Positions 6,653 through 13,609 of a stretch of 14,786 bases of DNA are shown here, piece after piece. The DNA is from Ruminococcaceae bacterium UBA1236. GTDB taxonomy: Bacteria; Bacillota; Clostridia; Oscillospirales; Acutalibacteraceae. Where the stretch lies: NCBI GenBank assembly GCA_002309055.1, contig DBWO01000042.1, positions 1-14,786 of the forward strand, in the 5' to 3' direction. The position numbers and the translations under genes are program-made. Within the stretch, counting starts at the first letter, position 1; each line of letters begins with the position of its first letter. The notes under the pieces are model-generated. The model was given only the letters and a program-made list of their open reading frames with translations, ran no database searches and was not told the DNA's origin.

Positions 6653-7504
6653 TTACGCCCCCGCTTTTTTCAGGTTTTCAAGGCCTATTCTGATTGCTTC
6701 AAGGCAGTTTTCCATGCCTTCGAATTCAATGCTGATATATCCGCCGTATCCGTTTTCGGTTATCTTTCTTATGCACTGATAAACGGGAATGTCGCCGTGC
6801 CCGATTATCGAGCCCCTGAGGTAGTTGCCGCTCCTTGAGCGGAAGAAACCCTCGCCGGGGTCAATGCCGTTGCCGCTTCTGATGTAAAAATCCTTGGCGT
6901 GAACGTGCTTTATGTAAGGCAGAAGCCTGCCCACTGCGTCCGCGCTGTTTTCATCCGCACAGGCAAAGTTGCCTATGTCGCACAGCACGCCGAAATTCGG
7001 GTCGCAGACGGCGTTCACAAGCTTTTCCATCCTTACGCTTTCCTGGCAGAACTGGCCGTGATTTTCCGTCATTGTCACTATGCCGAGCGTCTTCGCATAA
7101 GCGGTGATTTTTCTGCAGGAATCCGCGAGCATAGGAAGCACATTTTCAAAGCCCTTGTATGATTTGTCGCCGTCGGGCAGACCCCACGCGGCATCGTGAC
7201 GCAGCAGGGGAGCGCCGAGGATTTTGGCAATGTCGAGCTTTTTGCATACTCTCTCAACCTCGCTCTCTCCTTTGAGGAGATCCGCGCCGATTGTATAAGC
7301 GATAACGGGCAGCGAATTCTTTTCACATTCCTCTTTTATCTCGGCGGCGTATTCCGCCTCCGTCATGCCTTCGGGCGCGTTAAGGTCCGTGAATTCTATG
7401 CCGTCAAAGCCCATCTCTTTCGCGATGGGGATAATACTTTTCTGTGTTTCGGCGCCTCTGCCGATAAGCTGCTGAAAGCTGTAACTGCTTACACCCGTTT
7501 TCAT
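6653..7504 (-). CDS. Sugar phosphate isomerase/epimerase-like TIM barrel (first copy)
   Basis: This 283-residue protein belongs to the xylose-isomerase-like TIM-barrel (AP endonuclease 2) superfamily. The expected divalent-metal ligands are present: Glu147 in MTENHG, Asp176 in LCDIGN, His202 in KHVHAKD and Glu260 in ISIEFEG. GHGDIP (236-241) is another typical segment. Members isomerise or epimerise sugars and keto-sugars, or act as inosose dehydratases; the substrate cannot be read here. It lacks a signal peptide, so it is cytoplasmic. Its ATG is 2 bases after the stop codon of the second TIM-barrel gene, with GAGG about 8 bases upstream, and it is 1 base before the hydrolase gene. The two TIM barrels are clearly different in sequence, so they are likely successive or complementary steps rather than a recent duplication. 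Confidence 0.9.
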   Translation of the reverse strand: MKTGVSSYSFQQLIGRGAETQKSIIPIAKEMGFDGIEFTDLNAPEGMTEAEYAAEIKEECEKNSLPVIAYTIGADLLKGESEVERVCKKLDIAKILGAPLLRHDAAWGLPDGDKSYKGFENVLPMLADSCRKITAYAKTLGIVTMTENHGQFCQESVRMEKLVNAVCDPNFGVLCDIGNFACADENSADAVGRLLPYIKHVHAKDFYIRSGNGIDPGEGFFRSRSGNYLRGSIIGHGDIPVYQCIRKITENGYGGYISIEFEGMENCLEAIRIGLENLKKAGA

Positions 7505-7506
7505 TT

Positions 7507-8346
7507 TTATATCCTCGCTTTAAGAAATTCCACTGCCGCTCTTATGTCTCTTTCGGGGTCGTCGCCCACTTCTCTCTCAATTGTGAGGAAGCCCTTGTAG
7601 CCGATATCCTCGAGAGCGTTCAGATAGTTTTCCCAGGGCACGTTGCCCTCGCCCAGAGGCACCTCGATGAAGCTCGGGCCGGTAACAAGAGAATCCCTGA
7701 CTATGCCGTAAACCATCTCGGGATCCTTATAGTAAAGCTGCTTGCCGTCTTTCGCGTGAGTGTGCACAATGTAATCGCGCAGGTTGTAAACGGCGCCTGC
7801 CGGGTCGTCGCCCGTAACCATAACGAGGTTTGCGGGGTCAAGGTTAACTCCGACGCCCGTTGAGCCGAGCTCATCAAGAAAGCCCTTGAGCACTGCCGAT
7901 GTTTCGGGGCCCGTCTCTATTGCAAAGTGCGCGTCAATGCTGTCCGCATAGCGTGAAAGCTCAAAGCACGCCTCCTGCATAATCTTGTATCTGTCGTGAT
8001 TTTTGTCGCCGGGCACAACGCCTATGTGAGTGGTCACTATGTCTGTGCCGAGCTCTTTCGCGAGGTCGAGAATTCTCTTTGATTTTTCAATTCTCCACGG
8101 ATTTTCATCCTTGTTGCCGAAGCCGCCGCCGAGGTCGCCGCAGAGAGCGGAAACCACAAGGCCGTTATCCGCGACAAGTGAATTGAAATGCGCTATTTTC
8201 TGCGCAGTCATATTTTCGGGCGCCATGTCGCCGCTTGTGGCATAAACCTGAATGCCCTGAGCGCCAACCTGCGCGGCTTTTACAACCGCCGCGTCCGTGT
8301 CAACTCTGAAAGAATCAATAATAACACCTATTGAAAATCTGCTCAT
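7507..8346 (-). CDS. Sugar phosphate isomerase/epimerase-like TIM barrel (second copy)
   Basis: This 279-residue xylose-isomerase-like TIM barrel has metal ligands at Glu144 (IETGPE), Asp170 (NLDPAN), His197 (HTHAKD) and Glu257 (TIERE). The start was placed at the ATG at 8346 (MSRFSIG) because GGGAGG lies 7 bases upstream; an ATG at 8367 would add seven residues (MHPGGKI) but overlaps that ribosome binding site. The NLDPANLV segment and VPLGEGNVPW are typical of epimerase-like members. Reaction and substrate are unknown. It lies 68 bases after GH3 in the same direction. A sigma-A-like promoter in that gap suggests it can be transcribed with or without GH3. It is followed at 2 bases by the other TIM barrel, so the two products are likely made together. 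Confidence 0.91.
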   Translation of the reverse strand: MSRFSIGVIIDSFRVDTDAAVVKAAQVGAQGIQVYATSGDMAPENMTAQKIAHFNSLVADNGLVVSALCGDLGGGFGNKDENPWRIEKSKRILDLAKELGTDIVTTHIGVVPGDKNHDRYKIMQEACFELSRYADSIDAHFAIETGPETSAVLKGFLDELGSTGVGVNLDPANLVMVTGDDPAGAVYNLRDYIVHTHAKDGKQLYYKDPEMVYGIVRDSLVTGPSFIEVPLGEGNVPWENYLNALEDIGYKGFLTIEREVGDDPERDIRAAVEFLKARI

Positions 8347-8352
8347 GATTTT

Positions 8353-8359
8353 ACCTCCC
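8353..8359 (-). promoter_or_regulatory. Ribosome binding site deciding the start at 8346
   Basis: On the minus strand this reads GGGAGGT, about 6 bases before the ATG at 8344-8346. Its position rules against the upstream ATG at 8367 as the main start. Confidence 0.82.
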
Positions 8360-8382
8360 GGGTGCAAAAATTTTACAAATGA

Positions 8383-8411
8383 ATTTTACCAAACCGCCTG
8401 TGATTATTCAA
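8383..8411 (-). promoter_or_regulatory. Internal sigma-A-like promoter between GH3 and the TIM-barrel genes
   Basis: On the minus strand TTGAAT (8406-8411) and TAAAAT (8383-8388) are separated by exactly 17 bases, just after the GH3 stop codon at 8415-8417. Transcription would start near 8376, about 30 bases before the ATG at 8346. No terminator was seen in the 68-base gap, so readthrough from GH3 is also likely. A second TAAAAT at 8370-8375 is part of a short direct repeat. Confidence 0.6.
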
Positions 8412-8414
8412 GCT

Positions 8415-10493
8415 TTATTTCACGCGTATTGAAACGGGTTTCGCCGCGCCCTGTGAGATACTGTAATCATCCGGCAGGGAGGAGCCGATAAAGAGCTTAA
8501 CGCCGCCGTCGGGCTCGGTTCTCTCACCGTTTTCGCTAACCGCTTTAATCCAGTATCTGTCAACGGTTATTTCTGTTTCGGCGCTTTCGCCCGCCTTTAA
8601 CGGCACGGGCTTGACCGCGCAGAGCTGATAAAGCGGAGTATCTGTTTTCGAGTCTGTGAATTTCGCGTAAACCTGTATTTTTTCGGTTGTGTCGTATCCG
8701 CCCGTGTTTGTCAGTTTAACTTTCAATGTGTAACTGCCTTCATCGGAAGAAACGATTTCCGCGCTGTTATATTCAACCTTTGTGTAGCCGAGGCCGAAGC
8801 CGAACTGCCACAGCACCGGTTCCGGGTTAAAGCGGTAGGTGCGGTTTCTCATCGAATAATCGGTGAAATCGGGCAGTACTGTTTTGCCGTCATAGATTGT
8901 AATAGGCAGTCTGCCGCAGGGTGAGAATCCGCCGGCAATCGCCTTCGCAACGGCAAGGCCTCCGCGCGCGCCGGGGTACCAGGCGGCGATTATCGCCTTT
9001 GCCTTGTTTCTCAGCTTTTCGCCGATATCGAGGCTGCTGCCGCACATAAGCACAACAATCACATTATCGCACACATCGCACACGGCTTCCGCCATTTTGC
9101 GCTGTGTCTCGGGCAGACGGATGTCTTTCTTGTCGCCGCTTTCGCCCTCGCCCTCAAAGTTTCTGTCAAGGCCGAGGCAAAGCACCGTAACATCACTTAC
9201 GCTCGCTACCGAAAGAGCGTCCGACACAAGATTTTTGAAGCCGTCCCAGTGGTTCATGCTCTCCTCAACATATCTGCACCCCTCGGCGCATCTGACTTCG
9301 GAGCCCGTGAACACGCGGCGTATTCCGTCCGCTGCGGTGATGTATTCCGAGGCTCTGCCTTCGTAGTTGCCCTCGAGAGCGGTTACCGACATAGCGTTCG
9401 GGCCGATTACGCCGATTGAGTATTTTTTATCCGCTTTAAGCGGAAGATAATTATTTTCGTTTTTAAGAAGCACGAGGGAATCCTCAGCCGCCCTGAGATT
9501 GAGTTCTCTGTGCTCTTCGCAGTCCACAGCCTCATATCCGATATCCGAATATGGCCTCTTCTCCTCAAATTCGCCGAGCAGGCATCTGATTGTGTAAAGC
9601 GTTACGCACGCTTCGTTAATTCTCTCGTCGCTGATTAAATCCTTTTCATAAGCCTCATAGAGATGCGCGTAGCAGTCGCCGCAGTTGAGGTCGCACCCGG
9701 CGTTGAACGCCGCAGCCGCCGCCTCATAAGCGGTTTCCGTATAATGATGATGCTGATAAATGTCGTTTATCGCGCCGCAGTCGGAAACAAAGTATCCGTC
9801 GAAGCCCCATTTGCCTCTCAGGATATCCTGAATCAGTTCCGTGCTCGCGTTGCAGGGTACGCCGTTTGTTCTGTTATATGCGCCCATAACGCCGGCAACG
9901 CCCGATTTAACCGTTTTTTCAAATGCGGGCAGATATGTTTCGCCCATATCCTTTTTGCCCGCTTTCGCGTCAAATCCGTGGCGCAGATCCTCGGGGCCGG
10001 AGTGCACGGCATAGTGCTTTGAGCAGGCGGCAGCTTTATAGAATTCGCCGTCTCCCTGCAGACCCTTTATGAAAGCCGTGCCCATAATCGAAGTCAGGCA
10101 GGGGTCCTCGCCGTAGGTCTCATGGCCTCTTCCCCAGCGCGGGTCTCTGAATATGTTAATGTTAGGCGACCAATAGGTAAGTCCCTTGAAAATGTCCCTG
10201 TCGCCGTATTCAACGCATTTGTTGTATTTTGCCCTCGCCTCTGTAGAAATCACGCCGGCGACCTCTTCGAGAAGACCCGGGTCAAATGTCGCCGCAAGGC
10301 CGATTGCCTGCGGAAAAACAGTGGCCGTACCCGCTCTTGCCACGCCGTGCAGGGCTTCGTTCCACCAGTTGTATTCGTTTATTCCGAGCCGCTCGATGGC
10401 GGGGGAGTTATATACAAGCTGTGAGAGCTTTTCCTCAACCGTCATTTTCGCAACAATTTCTTTTGCTTTTGCCTTTGCCGCTGCTTTGTTCAT
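8415..10493 (-). CDS. Glycoside hydrolase family 3, beta-xylosidase/beta-glucosidase type
   Basis: This is a 692-residue intracellular GH3 enzyme, without a signal peptide, that removes non-reducing terminal sugars with retention. The start is set at the ATG at 10493 because AGAGGTG lies 7 bases upstream; an in-frame ATG at 10538 has no such site. The N-terminal barrel shows WWNEALHGVAR (about 43-53), the signature SPNINIFRDPRWGRG (about 109-123), KHYAVHSGPE (159-168) and the nucleophile Asp238 in VSDCGAI. The C-terminal sandwich follows LLKNENNYLPL (about 342-352); the acid/base is probably a Glu in the EGEGE stretch (about 447-451). A fibronectin-III-like domain covers about 575-675. WWNEALHGVAR and SDCGAI favour the beta-xylosidase branch, but GH3 specificity often misleads. 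It heads the minus-strand half of the sugar locus. Confidence 0.95.
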   Translation of the reverse strand: MNKAAAKAKAKEIVAKMTVEEKLSQLVYNSPAIERLGINEYNWWNEALHGVARAGTATVFPQAIGLAATFDPGLLEEVAGVISTEARAKYNKCVEYGDRDIFKGLTYWSPNINIFRDPRWGRGHETYGEDPCLTSIMGTAFIKGLQGDGEFYKAAACSKHYAVHSGPEDLRHGFDAKAGKKDMGETYLPAFEKTVKSGVAGVMGAYNRTNGVPCNASTELIQDILRGKWGFDGYFVSDCGAINDIYQHHHYTETAYEAAAAAFNAGCDLNCGDCYAHLYEAYEKDLISDERINEACVTLYTIRCLLGEFEEKRPYSDIGYEAVDCEEHRELNLRAAEDSLVLLKNENNYLPLKADKKYSIGVIGPNAMSVTALEGNYEGRASEYITAADGIRRVFTGSEVRCAEGCRYVEESMNHWDGFKNLVSDALSVASVSDVTVLCLGLDRNFEGEGESGDKKDIRLPETQRKMAEAVCDVCDNVIVVLMCGSSLDIGEKLRNKAKAIIAAWYPGARGGLAVAKAIAGGFSPCGRLPITIYDGKTVLPDFTDYSMRNRTYRFNPEPVLWQFGFGLGYTKVEYNSAEIVSSDEGSYTLKVKLTNTGGYDTTEKIQVYAKFTDSKTDTPLYQLCAVKPVPLKAGESAETEITVDRYWIKAVSENGERTEPDGGVKLFIGSSLPDDYSISQGAAKPVSIRVK

Positions 10494-10500
10494 ACACTTG

Positions 10501-10507
10501 CACCTCT
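10501..10507 (-). promoter_or_regulatory. Ribosome binding site deciding the GH3 start
   Basis: On the minus strand this reads AGAGGTG, 7 bases before the ATG at 10491-10493, and marks that codon as the GH3 start instead of the in-frame ATG at 10538. Confidence 0.78.
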
Positions 10508-10528
10508 TTAAAAAAAGATTACAATGCC

Positions 10529-10557
10529 ATTTTTTCATAACGCGCGTGATTTGTCAA
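10529..10557 (-). promoter_or_regulatory. Possible promoter of the GH3 operon
   Basis: On the minus strand a perfect TTGACA (10552-10557) is followed after 17 bases by AAAAAT (10529-10534), a poor -10 box. Position and direction fit a GH3 promoter with a short leader. The weak -10 would suit a promoter that needs an activator. Other AT-rich boxes nearby could serve instead. Confidence 0.45.
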
Positions 10558-10644
10558 TATTTAATTGCCGCCGCGTCTGTTTTTTGATGTGAGTCTTAAA
10601 ATATCAACCAAATTTTTCCTTTCAATACTATAAGTTTTTACATA

Positions 10645-10673
10645 TTGACTTTATTCGGACTCTGCATTAAAAT
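10645..10673 (+). promoter_or_regulatory. Sigma-A promoter of the symporter operon
   Basis: TTGACT (10645-10650) and TAAAAT (10668-10673) are separated by exactly 17 bases. Transcription would start near 10680, leaving an untranslated leader of about 78 bases before the ATG at 10758. Confidence 0.75.
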
Positions 10674-10693
10674 AAATAAGATATGTTTATTTT
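10669..10693. promoter_or_regulatory. Perfect inverted repeat over the -10 box and start site
   Basis: AAAATAAA (10669-10676) and TTTATTTT (10686-10693) form a perfect 8-bp inverted repeat around a nine-base centre. It covers the -10 box and the predicted transcription start, where a repressor would block RNA polymerase. The arms contain only A and T, so chance cannot be excluded. Confidence 0.4.
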
Positions 10694-10716
10694 GCGCTCT
10701 TGTTTTTGTGCAAAAT
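10689..10716. promoter_or_regulatory. Imperfect inverted repeat in the symporter leader
   Basis: ATTTTGCGC (10689-10697) and GTGCAAAAT (10708-10716) match at 8 of 9 positions around a ten-base centre and overlap the previous repeat by five bases. It could be a regulator site or a small hairpin in the leader RNA. The GC-containing core makes it less likely to be mere AT-richness. Confidence 0.4.
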
Positions 10717-10757
10717 GAAACATCTTCGCAAATATCACAGAGTTAAGGAGTGTTTGT

Positions 10758-12350
10758 ATGTCAAAAGCAACCCGGGACCCGAATGTCAGAACATACTCGG
10801 GCAAGGAGATGACCGGTTACCTCGTTGGTCTTGCCGGTCAGAATATTATTTACAACATAGTCAGCGCCGGTCTGATGTATTATTTCCAGAACATCATTTT
10901 CGTTCCGGCGATGATATGCAGTATTATAGTTACCATTGCCAGAGTGTGGGACGCTATCAATGACCCGATGATGGGTACGATTGTTGATAAAACACACACC
11001 AAGTGGGGCAAATGCAAGCCCTATCTTCTGTTTGTTCCCGTAATAGTTATGGTTGTCACCATCCTCTGCTTTGTCAACGGACGTGTCAGCTTTAATGCGG
11101 ACGGTTCGGTTATTATGAACGCAAGGAATATCGGCATCATTATCTGGGCGGGCCTTTCTTATATTCTCTGGGGTATGAGTTATACCGCGGGCGACATTCC
11201 TCTCTGGGGTGTGACTTCTCTTATGACCGAAGACGCAAAAGACAGAGCTAAAATTCTTGCTCTTGCCCGTATAGTTGCGTCCGTGGGCTTTATCGGAATG
11301 CTTGTTCAGCTTGCCGGCACTGCTCTCGCAGGTGTTTTTGAGGGCATGGGTGTAAAGGAGCCTGCCGCACAGCAACAGTATTCTGTTATAGCCATTGCGG
11401 TTATACTCACCGTTATTGCTTCGATTATGTTCCAGTTTGCCGGATTCTCGGTCAAGGAAAAGGTTCATCAGGCCACCGAAAGCAAGCCTTCGATGAAAGA
11501 GAATTTCAAAACCATGTGGCACTGCCGTCCCTTCCGTCAGCTCCTTGTTTCCGGCGTGCTCAGAAGTCCCATTCAGCTTCTCACAACAGTCGCAATCACT
11601 CTGGTGCTCTATTTCTTCTTTGACAATGACGCAGTAAGAGCCCTTATGACAGAGGACGGCCTCAATGTTCAGCTTGCCCTCAGAGTTGTGGTAATCGCTG
11701 TCGGTATTTTCGGCGGTATGCTTATTTCTTCCGCTCTCACACCTTCTCTTGCATCAAAATATGAAAAGAAGAATCTTTACAATTTCTTCTCAATAGTTGG
11801 CGCGATTCCCTTCGGTCTTGTGCTTGTCATCTACATTATCGCAGGCGAAAAGATTATGACCGAATGGCTGTGGACAGCTGTTATGGGCCTTGATTTCCTT
11901 CTTGCCTCTGCAGCGATGGGCGGCCTGAACGTTCTTCAGTCCGTTATGATTGCAGACTGTGTTGACTATGAAGAGTATCACAACGGCAACCGCCCCGACG
12001 GCGTGTTCTTCTCCGGTCAGAGTTTCATTACCAAGCTTTCCGCCGGTATTGCAACAATGATTTCGGGCGTTGTATTCTCAATAGTCGGCTGGTCGGGCGC
12101 CGCAATAGAAAAGGCCAACACAGAGCTTGCCGGCGGCACGGCGCACTTTGCCACGATGAACGGCGGCAAATTTGCTTTGTCCATGTTCTTCCTCGTTTCG
12201 ATTCCTCCGATGATAGGAATGATACTGTCGGCAATACCCACCTGGAAGTATGCTCTTCCCAATTCAGAGCACAAGAGAATTCTCGGTGAGCTTGTTGAGC
12301 AGCGCCACTCCTCAGAAAGCGAAGCAAGTGAAGAAAGCGCCGCGGAATAA
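10758..12350 (+). CDS. GPH-family (MelB-like) cation:sugar symporter
   Basis: This 530-residue membrane protein with about 12 helices belongs to the glycoside-pentoside-hexuronide:cation symporter family of the major facilitator superfamily. The diagnostic segment ARVWDAINDPMMG (61-73), followed by VDKTHTKWGKCKPYL (76-90), matches the MelB helix II and loop. Asp65 and Asp69 lie where MelB has its cation-binding aspartates, so cation-coupled import is expected. The tail (about 505-530) is hydrophilic and rich in Glu and Ser. It is somewhat longer than many GPH members (450-500). The likely cargo is a glycoside or short oligosaccharide that the neighbouring GH3 and GH43 enzymes cleave; exact substrate unknown. 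The start has AAGGAG 7 bases upstream. It is first in the plus-strand operon, after a consensus-like promoter. Confidence 0.93.
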   Translation: MSKATRDPNVRTYSGKEMTGYLVGLAGQNIIYNIVSAGLMYYFQNIIFVPAMICSIIVTIARVWDAINDPMMGTIVDKTHTKWGKCKPYLLFVPVIVMVVTILCFVNGRVSFNADGSVIMNARNIGIIIWAGLSYILWGMSYTAGDIPLWGVTSLMTEDAKDRAKILALARIVASVGFIGMLVQLAGTALAGVFEGMGVKEPAAQQQYSVIAIAVILTVIASIMFQFAGFSVKEKVHQATESKPSMKENFKTMWHCRPFRQLLVSGVLRSPIQLLTTVAITLVLYFFFDNDAVRALMTEDGLNVQLALRVVVIAVGIFGGMLISSALTPSLASKYEKKNLYNFFSIVGAIPFGLVLVIYIIAGEKIMTEWLWTAVMGLDFLLASAAMGGLNVLQSVMIADCVDYEEYHNGNRPDGVFFSGQSFITKLSAGIATMISGVVFSIVGWSGAAIEKANTELAGGTAHFATMNGGKFALSMFFLVSIPPMIGMILSAIPTWKYALPNSEHKRILGELVEQRHSSESEASEESAAE

Positions 12351-12369
12351 TATATAAAATTTACAGCCC

Positions 12370-12399
12370 GGAGCGGCTCGGTCAAGGCCGGGTCGCTCC
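12370..12399 (+). other. RNA hairpin between symporter and phosphoesterase genes
   Basis: A 12-bp stem pairs 12370-12381 with 12388-12399 around a six-base loop. Two pairs are G-T in the DNA (12376-12393 and 12378-12391), which form G-U wobbles only in the plus-strand transcript; the minus-strand RNA would have A-C mismatches. It starts 19 bases after the symporter stop and ends 11 bases before the AGGAGG of the next gene. What follows is ATAAAAATTTC rather than a long T run, so it is a partial terminator, a processing site or a 3'-end stabiliser. Confidence 0.72.
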
Positions 12400-12423
12400 A
12401 TAAAAATTTCAGGAGGATTTACC

Positions 12424-13608
12424 ATGAAAAAAATAATTTCTCTGTTTCTTGCCGCGGTTATGTGCCTTTCGGCGGCTGTCTGCGCTTCGGCGGCGGAATC
12501 GCACACGCTTAAATTCGGCAGCGACGGCAAGTTTACAATCATCAATATGGCGGACTGCCAGGACGGCTACCCCGCAAATGATAATATGTTCACATTCATA
12601 AACTATGTGCTTGAGAAATACAAGCCCGACCTTGTTGTGCTCTGCGGCGACAACACCGTAGGCCCCGGCGAAACAAAGGCGCAGGCAATCAAAGAGCTTG
12701 TGAGCCCCTATGTTGAGAGCGGCACATATTTCACAATGGTTTTCGGAAATCACGACCATCAGCAGGGCGTTGAAAAAGCGGAGCTGTTTGAAATGTATAA
12801 GGAATACGGCGGAGAATACTTCCTCGGCTTCAATGAGGACAGCGAAGAGAGCGGCAGAGTCGGCACTCATTTCCTGCCCGTTTATTCATCCGACGGCAGC
12901 AAAGTTGCCTACGGCCTTTATATGTTTGACTCAGGCAACTATGAATATGATGAAAACGGCGAAGAGCTCGGCTACGCCTGCGTTACCGAAGAACAGATTC
13001 AGTGGTACAAAGGCAGGAGGGATCAGCTTAAGGAGCAGCAGGGCGATTATGTGCCTTCGCTCGCATTCCAGCATATCGTTCCCGGCGATGTATATGATTA
13101 CCTCTATTACGAGTCGGCAGTGGATCTCGGTGAGCTCGGCAGAAGCTTCAACGGCAAGCACTATACATTTGTTCCCAAGCTTCAGAATTTCACCGGTTTT
13201 CTCAATGAGGCACCCTGCCCGGGTTATTATAACTACGGCCAGCTCAGCGCGCTTGCCAAAAAGGGCGATGTAAGAGCTCTCTTCTGCGGTCACGATCACA
13301 CAAATTCCTATGATGTTGAAATAAGCGGCGTTCACGTTATAAACACGCCTGCCATCACTTATAATTCATATTCTTCTGAGCTTAACAGAGGATGCTCGCT
13401 CATCACCCTGAGCGAAAGCGACGGCTCATTCACAAACGAAAATATCACCGTCAACGGTATAGCGGCGCAGGATAAGGACTATGCGGACAAAATCGGTGTG
13501 AGTCAGTCAACGGCAAAAATGTATGTTGTGCTTGCCGGCTTTGTGCTCGGGCTCGGCAAAGCCTTTGCAATATTCGGCACTCTGCTCAGCTTTCTCGGGG
13601 TGAAATGA
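12424..13608 (+). CDS. Secreted, membrane-anchored metallophosphoesterase (calcineurin-like)
   Basis: This 394-residue calcineurin-like phosphoesterase has a signal peptide (MKKIISLFLAAVMCLSAAVCASA, cleavage after residue 23) and a C-terminal hydrophobic helix at about 366-391 before only three residues. The catalytic domain should therefore lie outside the membrane, held by its C-terminus. Metal-binding motifs are Asp44 in NMADCQDG, GDN (Asp76, Asn77), GNHDH (109-112), His217 in FQHIVP and GHDH (289-292). The first motif, normally D-x-H, is D-x-Q here, as in some phosphoesterase subgroups, so activity is still expected. The domain resembles Dcr2-like and purple-acid-phosphatase-like enzymes, but the substrate is unknown; phosphate esters, nucleotides or phospholipid-linked sugars are possible. 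AGGAGG 7 bases upstream supports the start. It sits between a sugar symporter and a Dabb gene in one operon, an unexplained place. Confidence 0.93.
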   Translation: MKKIISLFLAAVMCLSAAVCASAAESHTLKFGSDGKFTIINMADCQDGYPANDNMFTFINYVLEKYKPDLVVLCGDNTVGPGETKAQAIKELVSPYVESGTYFTMVFGNHDHQQGVEKAELFEMYKEYGGEYFLGFNEDSEESGRVGTHFLPVYSSDGSKVAYGLYMFDSGNYEYDENGEELGYACVTEEQIQWYKGRRDQLKEQQGDYVPSLAFQHIVPGDVYDYLYYESAVDLGELGRSFNGKHYTFVPKLQNFTGFLNEAPCPGYYNYGQLSALAKKGDVRALFCGHDHTNSYDVEISGVHVINTPAITYNSYSSELNRGCSLITLSESDGSFTNENITVNGIAAQDKDYADKIGVSQSTAKMYVVLAGFVLGLGKAFAIFGTLLSFLGVK

Positions 13609-13609
13609 T

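Larger units (their letters stand above)
10494..10757. promoter_or_regulatory. Divergent control region between GH3 and the symporter (264 bases)
   Basis: This AT-rich gap holds the GH3 ribosome binding site and probable promoter on the left, a clear plus-strand promoter at 10645-10673, and two overlapping inverted repeats at 10669-10716 before the symporter ribosome binding site (AAGGAG, 10745-10750). I saw no small gene, tRNA or known riboswitch pattern. No regulator gene is visible in the window, so the factor acting here would be encoded elsewhere. Confidence 0.7.

Noticed and set aside
8366..8389. Short direct repeat (GTAAAATT twice) in the gap between GH3 and the TIM-barrel gene
   Set aside because: Only two copies of an AT-rich 8-mer; too little to call a repeat element, though it duplicates a possible -10 box.
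10494..10538. Longer GH3 with 15 more residues (start at 10538)
   Set aside because: No ribosome binding site precedes that ATG. The added residues include three cysteines and are not GH3-like, whereas AGAGGTG precedes the ATG at 10493.
10761..11522. Long minus-strand open frame (253 codons) opposite the symporter
   Set aside because: It is antisense to a gene with clear GPH motifs; the translation is rich in His, Asn and Arg, as expected from the complement of membrane-protein codons.
12370..12410. Full rho-independent terminator after the symporter
   Set aside because: The stem is good but the following bases are ATAAAAATTTC, with no strong T run, and the next gene starts 25 bases later in the same direction.
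12409..12870. Minus-strand open frame across the start of the phosphoesterase
   Set aside because: It covers the ribosome binding site and signal peptide of a clear gene, and its translation matches no known family.
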